In this document: in pieces, positions 24,575 through 35,866 of the stretch
Layout of the letters: each line of letters starts with the position of its first letter
Numbering within the stretch: position 1 is the stretch's first letter
The notes under the pieces: model-generated
Databases searched by the model: none
The model's input: the letters and a program-made list of their open reading frames with translations, nothing else
Told to the model about the DNA's origin: nothing
Made by a program: the position numbers and the translations under genes
Source of the DNA: Prostheceraeus crozeri
Lineage: Eukaryota > Platyhelminthes > Polycladida > Euryleptidae
DNA: 64,000 bases
Reading direction: 5' to 3'
NCBI GenBank assembly: GCA_907163375.1
Contig: CAJQUW010004613.1
Span: 558,001 to 622,000, forward strand

Positions 24575-25160
24575 GGGCCTTTTTGAGACTGCGAAAGGGC
24601 CCCTTTAAGATCGCGAGGGGCCCTTTTGAGACTGCGAAGGGGGCCCTTCTAGATCGTGAGGGGCCCTTTAAGACTGCGAGGGGCCCCTTTAAAATCGCGA
24701 GGGGCCCTTTTGAGACTGCGAAGGGGCCCCTTTAAGATCGCGAGGGGACCTTCTGAGACTGCGAAGGGGCCCCTTTAAGAACGCGAGGGGCCCTTTTGAG
24801 ACTGCGAAGGGGCCCCTTTAAGAACGCGAGGGGCCCTTTTGAGACTGCGAAGGGACCCCTTTAAGAACGCGAGGGGCCCTTTTGAGACTGCGAAGGGACC
24901 CCTTCTAGATCGTGAAGGAGCCATATTTGGATTTTGAAAGGGACCCATAAGATTTTGTGAAGCATCTCTTTGAGATTGTGAACGGCAACTGTTTTATTTT
25001 TTGAAGAGCACTTTTTAGATATGAATGTATCTCTTGAGATTGTGAAGGGTCTTTAGGATTGAGACCGGGACCTTAAAGATAAGAACATGTGGGTCCTTTT
25101 TAGATTATGTAGGACTCTTAAAATTGTGAACGGGGCTATACAGATTATTAGGGGACCTTA
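24575..25160. repeat. GGGCCC-rich minisatellite, about 42-bp unit
   Basis: The unit alternates two halves, roughly GGGCCCTTTTGAGACTGCGA and GGGGCCCCTTTAAGATCGCG. About nine recognisable copies lie between 24,575 and 24,935, and the array decays into looser GAGACTGTGAA-like copies by 25,160. It lies just inside the left end of the host transposon, and a trace of the same word (GGGGGGCCC) sits just inside the right end near 26,800. Confidence 0.85.
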
Positions 25161-25691
25161 AAGACCCTGCAATTTTTCAGGGTGATCAAATTCAAAGCAG
25201 ATGCTTTCTTGAAATCCGCTTGACTCTTGAGCAGAAGATTCTTCTACAAGGATTTCAGTGATCCTTTCGTCAATCCTAAGAAACAGGACGAAACGCAAGT
25301 AATCAAGGTTTTGAAATAACTGATGACGGCTAAAAATCCAGAAGCGTCAGTATTTCCCGTAATGGATTGTATCAAATGTTGCTCTCATTCCAGAGTAAAT
25401 AGTATATTAAGTTGCATGGCTTCTGTAATGTGTAATATTTGGGCACAATATAGAACTCCGTTTTCTCATATTGAGAAAATGCGATAGTTTTTAGTCGTCA
25501 ATTTATTCTGTGTGACATTGATTCAAAATTATTTTGTTTATGTAACGTGGCGGATTCTAGCAGTGATAATTTCAAAGTTGTTGATGCAATGGCAATTAGC
25601 GACTCAATGATTGATTTCTGTAAGTTAATTATGATGCAAAGGAAAGCAGTTGCTGGCACGAGTACCACTATAACATATATTTTCTACTTGC

Positions 25692-26132
25692 TCACCATTT
25701 ACCTGAACGCAATCTAATTCTTTGGTCAACAGCGCAAGAGCATATCTCTACGCAATCGCTCGTCGATCTGCAGAAAACGATACAAAGTTTTGTTTTCCAG
25801 TTCATCAAAATGCATAGGATGACTCTGATGCACCATTTCTTAAACGTGCCCAAAAGAAAAAAGTCACAAGGCATTGATCTGGTGGTATCGAAAACCATTC
25901 TAAGGGCTCCTATGACGGTCAATCCAAGATTTAGGAAAATTGCTGTTTAAATAACAAGTCTGTAGTAGTGCGCTGGCATCCCATCTTGCATGAAGATATT
26001 CCTATCATTCATGACATTCGGTATATTTTTATACAGCATAGAAAGGAAGATTTTACCACACATTCTCGATTTCTCGAAAGAATCATGGCTCTCCCAAAGA
26101 AAATGGCTTACGGAAATGCCTGCCCAAAGCAT
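25692..26132 (-). mobile_element. Mariner-type transposase remnant
   Basis: On the minus strand two frames show words of a mariner/Tc1-type DDE transposase in order: MLWAGIS near 26,130, a middle with NIFMQDGMPAHYYR (25,990-25,950, the aspartate region, usually QQDGAPAH), and further on SMPCDFFLLGTFK (25,870-25,830, usually SPDLTPCDFFLWG). The frames are not continuous and the second catalytic region is present only as CDFF. It lies inside the hAT-like element at 24.5-26.9 kb. The order and spacing are those of one decayed gene. Confidence 0.7.
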
Positions 26133-27743
26133 TTAGACAGCGCAGACCATGGATTTTGTATGAAGATATTTTCTGTGACCAAACCGCTCTGCTGAAGCAG
26201 TCTTCCAAACGTCGAACAGCTGGACAACAATTTTCTAGTGGTTTCATGAAAATTCTTCACAATAAGGACGGGATCTTTCACCGTGTGACGTCATGGCACG
26301 ATTAATAGAAAATGACAAAGCTGCACGAAAATATTGCATTATAAATTTGACTGTAATATTTTTGAGCGAAATGAAGAAAGTTGTCTTTGAAGCAGTTGTA
26401 AAATCATCCATAGGCCTACATGTAGATAATTCGATAATATGCAGTCTTTATATCGAGCTGAAATCGTCAATCGTTGAATAAATTCATGCTGATTTTGCAT
26501 TGGGGACAGGTAGACGGGTCTTTGTAGTACACACTGTCCAACCTTCGAAAACGGTACTCCTGAAAATAGTAGCTGTTCGAGTCATGTATCTGTAACATTC
26601 TAGTGTACCTTGTTGAAGCTGATGATTGAATAAGCATCAATAATTATTTTGTGCATTTACTTGCTAACTGTGAGGATTCAGAAGCATCTTTATTAGAACA
26701 GACTCAACTTCTGTTTGAACGGTTTCAAAACTTACCGCGTTGTGTGATATCGAGTGATCGTAAGTTTCTTATTTTGAAGGGGCCCACGACTACGCAATTT
26801 AGGGGGGCCCATTCCGATTTGACTTTCCGGTTTTTATTTTTGATAAGAGTGGCAGCCCTGATACAATAAAGTAAAGTTTCTTTCAAAATCCTATTGGTTT
26901 CAAATTTGCCATTTTTTATGAAAATGTTCATATCTGAAAAATTAATTGAGTTATTTATTGGCTCTTCTATAGTAGATTGAAGTGATGAATTAACAGCATT
27001 AAGCTGGTCTCAAAAAGCGAAAGCTTCGGCCCGAGACCGAAAGACGGCTGAAATATCATCAACGTACCTGATGTAAAAAGCTGGCATTTGCATTTTACTT
27101 TATATAATTTTTAGCGAAAATTCAGCCATTAGAGGTGCATACTCATTCCTTCTCTTAAGGTAGTTTCTACTGTTAAACAGGAAAGGAACATAAGTGCAAG
27201 AGAGTTGCAAAAGAGTACGTTAAGTGCCGGTATTATCATTAATAGGAGATCTATCAAAATCTACGAAGTTAATTATATGGTCGATAGTTTCATTGACTAA
27301 TCTTAGTGAAAAGTTGAACAGTATCGAAGCTGACTAAATAAGGTTTTCATACGGAAAATCGAAGGGGTTGACTTTTCCTGATCTTCAAAGCTAGTTGAAA
27401 AAAAGACTTTGTCAAAAAAGATTTTAGGTGAACAAGAGAAAAATGGGGATGAAAGGTCGACCCTCATCTGAAACATCGCTTCATGCTCATATCCCAGATA
27501 AAGATAAAGATAATGTTAACATTCTCATTCGCACTCCATACACAAAACTTGCTGAATCATTGTACATAAAGTCATTTCTTCATTTACATTGTCTCATGAA
27601 TAGCCACAACCAATCACAACCACTTTTCCTGTATTGATTTTCTGATGTCATCAAGTCTTGTATATATTTCATCATTTTTCATTGATCGTTGTCACTGATG
27701 ATGCTAGCTTGACTTCTGAAACATGTTTGCAAATATTAGAGTT

Positions 27744-28714
27744 CCATCGGATTTCAAAACCGGTTTTAATTCTGGCCATATTTTGACCTTTTTGTAAGTT
27801 CGTCGGCGGGGACCCAATGGATTTTCATCATAATTATGAAAAGCTGGTGCTTTATGTGATGTCGTTTGTTGTTGCTCTCTTATTGATCACAATAATGCTA
27901 TTAATGGTAATGAGTTGCAATTTTCAATTTAGCATAAAAATTCATTTCACACCTCATGTCAATAAACAGTACTTATTCACAAATTAGACTGGATATGCTC
28001 GATCGAGTTTATCTACATCTCTTGTGAACATAGTCCGATATCCGTTCAGTCAGCATTGCTACTCGTATTCGACTCTTGAAGTGCTATGTGTGGTCGGTTC
28101 TTCTATATGGTTGTGAGTGCTTGACTATCAACCAAACATAGCAAGGTAAATCATTGTTAAAGCTTAATATTGTGCCGTTCATAAAATTGCTTAGATTGTC
28201 AACTGAGTTAATTGATCCGATCTTCGCTTAGCAAAACAATAACATCTTTACCATTTTAAATATTTGCAACTGAAATGCAACTGTGAAAATTGATGATTCA
28301 TCGTAATTCTAGGACCTTTCCTTATAGTCTTTCCAATGCATAAGTTTAATGCAGCTGGATGCAAGTTTTACCCTCAAAAACACAGAACTAAAATAGTAAC
28401 AGTTCGTTTCGATGTCAGCTTCAAGAGACAATTCTACAAAAATATCCGTGTCAAAAATTATGAATACATTTTTTAAAAAAATATCTTAAGACTTATGAAA
28501 GTACATCAACTAGTTTTTGATAGGTAATAGAATGATCAACTGAAGTTTGTGCATGAAGGCGTTCAATACCCAAAATGCATGTCTTATATTTAAACTGCAT
28601 GACATGTATCCATGCACATAGTAGCCTACATCTACTACATGGTGCATGTTACACAGCATCTCCTGCATTCTGCATTTAATTTATTTGTTGTTAACAAAAA
28701 AAATTTCGGTTCGA
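27744..28714. other. Intron DNA with one LINE scrap
   Basis: Mostly unassigned AT-rich sequence between the PLE and the duplicated segment. The single recognisable piece is the LINE fragment at 28,053-28,141. Confidence 0.5.
28053..28141 (+). mobile_element. LINE reverse-transcriptase scrap
   Basis: The frame reads TRIRLLKCYVWSVLLYGCE and ends shortly after, matching the conserved region just past the catalytic blocks of LINE reverse transcriptases (usual form LLKCYVWSTLLYGCETW). Only about 30 codons remain, so the clade cannot be set. Confidence 0.65.
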
Positions 28715-29083
28715 TTAGTTGACCAATTTCGGTCGATTAATTGAATACCTAGGCAATCGAAATGGACAGCACTAGTTTGTAGGCCGTCAGATGTTGCACT
28801 GAGCGAAAAACTTGTCTTTCTATGTTTTGTGTGCTATCTATCATGGAAAAGCCTCTTCCCTGAAAATAAGAAATCATGTAATTCAAGCTTGATTGAATTT
28901 GACGCTTCCTGCGATGCCACATTTTCATGAGTCATAGATAGGTTTAGGTCTCCGTAATTTGTCATGTCGTGTGGTTTGCTTTTGCTATGTTTCATATGCA
29001 TGTGTTGTTTTTGTCTGATTGATAATGAAATATTTGTTGACATGCTTTGTCCCTAATAAGACACATTTATCGTTTTCTTACAG

Positions 29084-29398
29084 GGAAGTGAGTCTGCAAT
29101 TATGGGTGATACTGAGATCAAAACAGGCAGTGATGCCGAATCTCAAGGACAACGTGTTTATGATAACGAAGAAGATGGAGTGGCATACAGCTATTCAATG
29201 TTTCACTTCATGTTTATGCTTGCTGCATTCTATGTAATGATGACTTTAACGAATTGGTATTCCCCAAGCAGCGATTTGCGCACCCTTTATTCAAATTACG
29301 CCAGCGTTTGGGTGAAAATAGTAAGCTCATGGCTGTGCTTACTATTGTACTTTTGGACTCTAATTGCACCAATTTGTTTACCAGATCGCGATTTTTAG
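29084..29398 (+). CDS. SERINC: SERINC last coding exon
   Basis: After a strong acceptor (CGTTTTCTTACAG) the frame opens in phase 0, matching the donor at 7,955, and runs 104 codons to a TAG at 29,396. It begins GSESAIMGDTEIK, has an acidic loop ([14 protein letters not shown]), then two membrane segments, [15 protein letters not shown] and [21 protein letters not shown], and ends PDRDF. The DNEEDGVxYSYSxFHF and TNWYSP words are SERINC signatures, and the position is right for the last two helices. Joined to exon 1 the protein would be 455 residues, the normal family length. It lies in the duplicated segment, and a damaged second copy is at 40.9 kb. Confidence 0.92.
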   Translation, partial: GSESAIMGDTEIKTGSDAESQGQRVYDNEEDGVAYSYSMFHFMFMLAAFYVMMTLTNWYSPSSDLRTLYSNYASVWVKIVSSWLCLLLYFWTLIAPICLPDRDF

Positions 29399-30481
29399 TG
29401 GACATGTAGACACATCATCAACGAACAATGTGTGAGCAGAATCTGACTCAATATTCATTTGTGCGCCGAAGAAATTCATTTCGCTCACATTCGCAGCACT
29501 TTCTTCAGCAACCATATGACACTAAACATTCCCGGATTTGCGCGTTATTGATAGAATTCTAAACAGAAATTACATGTCTCATCTGGCTTCAGTATTTCAT
29601 CATATTTTTCTGCTTTATATATTTGCTGTGTAAATATCCGGCATGTGAATGTGAATACAATTCATGGCATGACATCATACTCCTAGTTTTCTTGTTACGA
29701 TGGAGATGAAATTGTTGAGATCTTGGGGTACCTCTCCTTTCTGCACTCTAAGCGGGTTATTTATATTCATCCGATAATCGCAGCAAAAAGCAATTCATGT
29801 GGAGTGTGTATTATTATATAAATGAATATAGGAAGCTTTAAATGAAGAGAAAATCGAAAGAGCTACAGACCTTGTGAACTTCTTATTTTATGAAATTCCA
29901 CAATATTTTGTTCAGCTTTCCTGCTTTGACAACTATTCCTATTCTTCATTTTGAAGTTACATGATACTCAAATGGTCAGCTTTCCAATTCAAATACCTCT
30001 AGAATAGATTGTGGTCTTTGCTTCACCTAAAAATGCCAGTGAAAAAATTCAATCATAACTGAAGCAAGCCTCCTGCTCATTAAGTGGTCGCTTTCATTTG
30101 TTCACTCAATTCGATAGGCAGATATTGATTGATATTATTATTGATAGGCAGATAGATTTGCTTCGATTATCAAATTATCCATGGGTTCCTTAACGGTTCG
30201 TCGATGTTCCACTTCATTTACACCATAGAGTAAGTATATTTAGTGGTAACTCAGCATTTATAAACCGCCCTAGGTGACATGCCACGCGTAATTACGGAAC
30301 ACCCCAAACATCCGTGGTTAAGGACATTCTATTCTTCTACCCGCGTACATACGCGCTGCACTAAGAGTCAGAAATCACTTGATCTGATGCTGTTAAAACA
30401 TGTGAAATGTTTCATTGACAAAAAATTGCCCCATGTAAGTAGCGGCATGCTAGCTTTTTTAGTTATTTCATAAGATCTGTG
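29399..30481 (+). other. SERINC 3' UTR and flank
   Basis: No coding sequence is supported. The first part should be 3' untranslated sequence. A 64-codon frame at 30,279-30,473 is present in both copies of the duplication, but it has no recognisable feature and I do not call it a gene. Confidence 0.5.
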
Positions 30482-30719
30482 GCCGTATTCACAACTTAGC
30501 AAATATTCTTAGTCTTAAAAGTAAGAATTCTTGCTTGGGTTAGCAATTTTTGTATTTTGTATTCACAATACTTTGCTATCTCAAGAATCTTTACTTAACG
30601 TATTGACGTCATTGTGACATCATTCGGAAATGTATCACTCCCTAAATACGTGGGCGATCACATCTCGAGACCCTCGAATTTAACTCCTCCCACACAAACA
30701 CTGAGGTTCACACATTATC

Positions 30720-31136
30720 ATGGCTTTCTCGAAGCAAGAAGAGTTGCGTCTGATTGAGTTAGTTCGCGAGAATAACGACAAACTCTTCGGGACCGGCTTG
30801 GTTCCTAACGGATCGAGTGTTCGGAAGCAAGCTTGGGTCGATATCACCACAAATCTTAACAGTGAGAGTTCAGTAAGAAGAACGACAGAACAGGTGAAGA
30901 AGAAATGGTACAACATGAAGAGCACTGCAAAGACGAAGAATGCAGACATAAAGAGGACAGTGGCGACTACTGGAGGCGGACCACCACCTGTTGGACTGAC
31001 AGACCCAGAGAATGCAGTCATCGATTTCCTCGGAGGGACACCCTCTTTCTCAGGTGTGGATGGCTTCGACAGTCAAGTTACAGGAGACGCCAGCGTGCTT
31101 CGCGAGATCTCCGACTTATTGTCAAGGAAAATAACG
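30720..31136 (+). CDS. Harbinger Myb/SANT-like protein, exon 1 (copy 1)
   Basis: The ATG at 30,720 opens 139 codons. Residues about 1-75 (FSKQEELRLIELVRENNDKLF, then WVDITTNLN and VKKKWYNMKS) form a Myb/SANT-like three-helix DNA-binding domain of the kind also found in NAIF1, a domesticated relative. A GGGPPPVG linker and an acidic region follow. The exon ends at ATAACG with the donor GTGAGT at 31,137. In Harbinger elements this second protein binds the transposase and DNA and helps bring the transposase into the nucleus. The exon is identical in frame to the one at 42,528. Confidence 0.82.
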
Positions 31137-31479
31137 GTGAGTGACCACGTTTTGTACCTACACTTGTACAATATACTCGAGTTCTTAACTTATCATAATA
31201 TACATGCCCAGTAAACATTGTGACGTCATTGCGACGTCCCATTGACGTCATCATGCGTCTGAGACGTCTATGACCAGAACGGGATGTCGCAGTGACCTCC
31301 CATCAAAGACGTCAGAATGACCGCCTGTATATGACGTCACTGTGACATCCAAAGTGTGACCACAAACATGAAAAATGAGCCACAACCACGATGAGTCATG
31401 AAATTATAACGTTTACGCTATGATGAATGAATTCCACTTAATTGCACTAAGTTTTGGGACTATCTTTTTTAATTTCCAT

Positions 31480-31905
31480 TCTCGAACTCTCGATCTCTCA
31501 CTCACTTTATCTATCTCCTCGCTTTTCTTGATACTTTTTCTTCTGATAATGATTCTCTGTCATAGCATTAGATCTCATTCATAATTTCTCTTCTTCTTCC
31601 TCTTCTCTTTCTCCCTATTTCTATTAATCTCTCAACTTAATTCTTTTCTTCCTCATCTTCTATTTCTCCCCACTTCTCTTCATTTTTTTCTCTTGTTCCA
31701 ATTCATCATTTCTCTTCTTCTTCCATATCTCTTCTCACTTCTCTTTTTCCTCCTCTCCTTTCTCTTGATTTCTCATTCTTCCTCCTCTACTCTGTCTCCT
31801 CATTTCTCTCATTTATCTTCCTTTTATTCTTCTGTTTCCTTATCAGCTCTTCTTTTTCTTCTTCTATTTATTATTCTCCCATCAATCTGTTTTCTGCTTT
31901 GTTTT
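31480..31905 (+). repeat. Polypyrimidine tract
   Basis: About 425 bases in which the + strand is nearly all C and T, with irregular TTCTC, CTTCT and TCCTC words and only scattered purines. The open frame across it (31,693-31,932) is a low-complexity Ser-Leu-Phe string and not a gene. Confidence 0.9.
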
Positions 31906-33721
31906 TATCTAAAATCGATGTATATTCGATAATAACATAATGTAAAAATTCATCACTAATTTCTACCCATGCATTTCTTATTACTAGAATTCATGTTTAT
32001 CGCATGGCATTTGATGAATCCCAATTTTGCGATTGCAGTTGGAATAGAATACAATTGCAATACTTCAATATCATAATTCAACGGATCTCTTTTTCGGATT
32101 CATTCGTGCCCGTACTCGATGCATGGAATGAGTCTGTCTTTCGATGATTTAAAAGCATCGCAGCGTTGGCGGTCACGTCATTAAGTGCAGCCCTCGTATT
32201 TCATTTCTGAATAGAGGAGAACTGCGCACAGATTATTTCCCTACTGCCGCCTGGGCGAATGACCTTCAATCAACACGTCACTATCGATAATCACATGACA
32301 GCGAGAGGAAACGTGCAAGCAGTCCTTCATTTCATTCATGTTACTCGCACTGCGCATCGAACGTGATTCATGTTTTGCGATACGGTTTAGTGATAAGTCT
32401 ACGAATTAGACCAAACTTTCTTAAACGACGCCTCGAGCACCTTTCCTTTCGACATTTGGAGGAATTTAAATCCACCACCCATATTCGACCTCCACAATCA
32501 ATTCACAGATCATTTATTTCTATTTTCAAGTTGCAGACCAGCAGTTGACGACTAAGCTTTTGCCTTTATCATCTTACAAAACATCTTGCGATTTGGTTCA
32601 CCTCATATTTAGTGACTTGACTTTATCTCCTACATTAGTCGCTGAAAACCAAGGCTTCGAATTTCATCTCGTGATCTCTGACAAGAAAATAGTCTAATGC
32701 AGTACAACAAAATGTTTTCGATGATTGATATCATCAATTGCCGGAGTTTTCAGGTGAGATGTCTACTCTTTTCACTTCTTATTAAGTTTAAGTGAATTAA
32801 CTACGTACTGGATTAGTTATAAGCCTATTTTCACGAAATTATTATAAGTTGAAGCTAATTCATGAAATCGCAAAAATAAAAGAAAAATTATTTCAATTGT
32901 CTATAAAACATGGCATCATCTGATATCAATTAATTTGTTTCAAATTTCGTGGCTCTCGAATTGGAATCAGATTAGTTCCTCCCGCCGAAGATAATTTACC
33001 ATAATTAGAGGCTTTACATACATTTTGCCATGCTTAAAAAGGAACGCTGCTATTCGAACATTTTCATCTTCCTGCTATTGAAATGTTGTGTGGTCATCAA
33101 TATAATACTTAAAGTTTTCTGCAAAATACTGAAGTTTGTACCATAGGATTATAAATGACAATGCATAGGCAACCATTTTGACGATCAAAATGTTGTGATT
33201 GCGCATTGATTTTTTTACGTAAGTGAATAATTTAAATGTACTGTAACAATGTAATAATGTAAGTTACAGGTATCTAAGCTTATTAAGCAAATCTAGATAA
33301 TGATTATGATTCTACTGTATATTTGAATAATTGGACGATTGTACGTCACACATATCAGTTTGCAATATCGTAATGCGTGCACATGCATAAGTTTTGTTGA
33401 ATAATATTCAAATAAGCTTATTTTGTTGAATGTTATCAATTATTGCGAAAATGAATGAATAAATAATTTGCTTTTCTCATGAATGTATTGGATGCAATGT
33501 ATTTTTTGCTAGCCTGGATTTTTATGAAATGGTTGCAAACATGACAATATTATAATTTGCATATTTGTAAGGTTAGGAACACATTCTGGGCTACATAAAA
33601 TAGGCCTGTATTCGATTTAATTATAATAAAACGTTATGTTTCGTATTATGTTGTAAATAGAACAAAACGTTTATTATTTGATGATAATTATGATGCCTAA
33701 AAAATGATTACCCTTTACTCA

Positions 33722-34050
33722 GTTCATAAATAAAGCCACTAAATTCATTTTGATAAAATTAAAAACTAATTCTTGCACAATGCATTTCGTCCATTCTTAT
33801 TCTAGTGCAAACATGCAGGATTGAATATAAAATACAAAATATGAAATCATACTTCTACAGCAATGAATCTATGAACAAAAGGATTGTTCATAGATATATT
33901 ACTGCAGAAGTATGCTTATATGATTCTAGATTTTGTATTTTATATTCAGTCCACGTTTATACTTAAATAAGATTGGGCGAAAGACATTGTGCAAGAATTA
34001 GTTTTTAATTTTATCAAAATAAATCTAGTGGCTTTTTTTTATTTATTGAT
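33722..34050. mobile_element. Foldback MITE with arms of about 150 bp
   Basis: The left arm (33,722-33,880) and right arm (33,890-34,050) are inverted copies: for example AATTCTTGCACAATG at 33,770 against CATTGTGCAAGAATT at 33,987, and AAGCCACTA near the left end against TAGTGGCTT near the right. The centre is near 33,885. The whole could fold into one long hairpin. It lies within the 4,038-bp transposon and has no coding capacity. Confidence 0.8.
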
Positions 34051-35677
34051 AATTATGATGATTAATTTTATCATGATTGTGCAATTAATTGTGTGTAAAT
34101 AAATTAGCCTATAGCCGGAAGATGATGGTCGCTTGTCCCGCATTTGCTTGAAAAACAGAGGAAATACTATCTAAACAAGGAATTCTCTCATCATATGAAT
34201 GTCAAATTTTCTTGGGTTGTACAGTATTAATGCAAAATCATGTTAAAATTCATGATCTAATTTTACAGGCGATAAATATCCGAAGATGGTCAAAAATCAA
34301 AAATATATGAAAAATTGTGTCCCTGTCCAGATGCAGAGCATTGCATGCATTCAAAATATAATGACAATGTGAATTTTAAAATGTATGTTTTTCTAAATTT
34401 TAGTTTCTAATTATGTCTTCAATTTATAATTTAGCTTCGATAGCCTCTAGATTTTAGGCAACAAGCATGAAGAAACTTTTATTTTGGATCAGTTGTGCCT
34501 CATGTCAATGAAAGAAATTTTATATTTTACGAACTATACAGAATTATATATTGTTCATATTCAATGTAGGCCCTATATGCCTACATGTCGAAGCATCTTC
34601 TCTACGGTGACTCAAATTCAATAGGCATGCATTTCGATACCTCTGATGAGCAATTTCATCATATTAGATATTGATATTCTAATATAGTGATTTCTCTTTT
34701 GAGCGTTGTATATGTATGCCTATGTGTATGTAATTTTTGTGATCTAATGAAAATTTTGCTGTTTCTTACTGCAGGAACGTCGTGCTTACAAAAGGTCAAT
34801 GGAATATCGAAGAAGGATCCGTGATTTATCAGCGTCTGCTTTTGTCTCAAGTGGAACGTGTATGCAAACAGAAATACTTAGATAATTTGCGAAAATATAA
34901 TTATCCACAGATGATTCCAATGTTTTCGCTATCTTCATAATTGGGTAAATGATTGAAACTAGTTTTAAGTATGGTAATGGGATGTCTGTCACGATGTCAA
35001 GTGACTCATTAGGACGTCTCCTAGGAGCACTTTGAAGACGTACGTTGGATGTCCCGGCGGGATGTCAGACTGACGTCCTGTGAGAGTTCCGCTGTGACGT
35101 ACGTGGGATGTCCCGGCGGGATGTCATACTGACGTCCTGTGATGCTTCCGCTATGACGTCTTTTTTACTGTCAAATAAGACGTACGTGGGCCATCCTGGA
35201 ATGACGTCGTCATGACATCCCGCTGACGTCACATGTTTACTGGGTGTGTTTTCTTGTCAAATTTCTTTTGAGTCAATCCGATAAATAATTCTACTACTGT
35301 AGAGTGGGCGTACGAAATTGAGTAAACCAAATCCAATCATTAAGCGCCATTTTTTATAATTTTATTTATTTTCTAAAGATTCTCATGCTCGACGTAACAC
35401 TGACTCGCTTTACATGGCTTTATTTTAATCTGATATGATGGGAATAGAGTCGATGATGTAGCAGAACTCGTATTTGATTTGTCGATGTACATGTAGGATA
35501 TACAGATATACGAGCCAACCAAAAACATGAAACAACGAACTATTTCAATTTTACCACGAACACACTATTTATGTAAAAAATATAAATGTATTGTGTGATT
35601 TAATGTTTAGTGAGGGTATACCCCTGGAAATAACATAGTAAAATCTCATTCTTTCAGACTCTTCTACACCAATCCAG

Positions 35678-35866
35678 AAGAGGAGACGCATCAGAGTAAA
35701 TAAGGACAGTGAGATTGATGTGAAGCCCCTACAGATTGAAGTTCTTCAACTGCAGAAGGAGAATGCAATTCTTCAAAAAGAAAACGCTCTTTTGCAAAAG
35801 GATGCACTCCAAAAGTTCATCAGACTGCTAGACAGAGTATCTGAGCACCCTTTCTTGTCTTCATGA
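35678..35866 (+). CDS. Harbinger Myb/SANT-like protein, exon 2 (copy 1)
   Basis: Taking the acceptor AATCCAG at 35,671-35,677, the frame is phase 0 and matches exon 1. It gives KRRRIRVNKDSE, then a heptad-like leucine zipper (IEVLQLQKENAILQKENALL) and ends LSS before TGA at 35,864. An alternative acceptor 21 bases upstream (TTTCAG) would lead to an early stop in this frame. With exon 1 the protein is about 201 residues: a DNA-binding head, a basic stretch and a coiled coil for dimerisation. The identical exon in copy 2 is at 43,446-43,634. Confidence 0.75.
   Translation, partial: KRRRIRVNKDSEIDVKPLQIEVLQLQKENAILQKENALLQKDALQKFIRLLDRVSEHPFLSS

Larger units (their letters stand above)
24512..26860. 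mobile_element. Terminal-inverted-repeat transposon (hAT-like) inside the PLE
   Basis: The left end CAGGGTTGCCACTCTT and the right end read inward CAGGGCTGCCACTCTT differ at one base, and both lead into a CCGG plus T-run. The flanks are ATACAA on both sides (24,506-24,511 and 26,861-26,866), a 6-bp target duplication, and removal restores the order of PLE protein blocks. The end sequence is hAT-like; the duplication is shorter than the usual 8 bp, so the superfamily is uncertain. The interior holds a GGGCCC-rich minisatellite and a remnant of a mariner-type transposase but no transposase of its own that I can see. Confidence 0.8.
23728..27733 (-). mobile_element. Penelope-like element with inverted end copies, 10-bp target duplication
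   Basis: TATTAGAGTT flanks the unit at 23,718-23,727 and 27,734-27,743. On the minus strand from about 27,420: a reverse-transcriptase block with the YVDD catalytic word (about 27,060), QLNAVNSSLQSTIEE, then an interruption by another transposon, then YTNDDSYSPDSYK, ALYNRSQIL (24,520-24,430), and the GIY-YIG end with CEHCSQCYVGEA (about 24,090-24,040) and HIPDKDN to 23,860. The far end (27,428-27,733) holds a + strand copy of the same nuclease tail and terminal repeat, so both outer ends are inverted copies. This layout, and 5' truncation, are typical for PLEs. Frame shifts are present and the element is inactive. Confidence 0.85.
31207..35244. mobile_element. 4,038-bp non-autonomous transposon with TGACGTCA-rich ends
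   Basis: The ends are CCCAGTAAACATTGTGACG and, read inward from the right, CCCAGTAAACATGTGACG. The duplicate locus at 43,011-43,020 shows the uninterrupted site (CATGTG), so the inserted DNA is known exactly: 4,038 bp plus a 2-bp TG target duplication (31,205-31,206 and 35,245-35,246). Both ends are packed with GACGTC and GGGATGTC words (31,218-31,350 and 34,985-35,232), several as the palindrome TGACGTCA. No long reading frame occurs inside. It includes a polypyrimidine tract and a foldback repeat. I cannot name its superfamily. Confidence 0.88.

Noticed and set aside
30680-31021. A 113-codon minus-strand frame, repeated at 42,488-42,829
   Set aside because: It lies wholly opposite the Myb/SANT-like exon, which has a recognisable domain and splice site; the minus-strand product has none.
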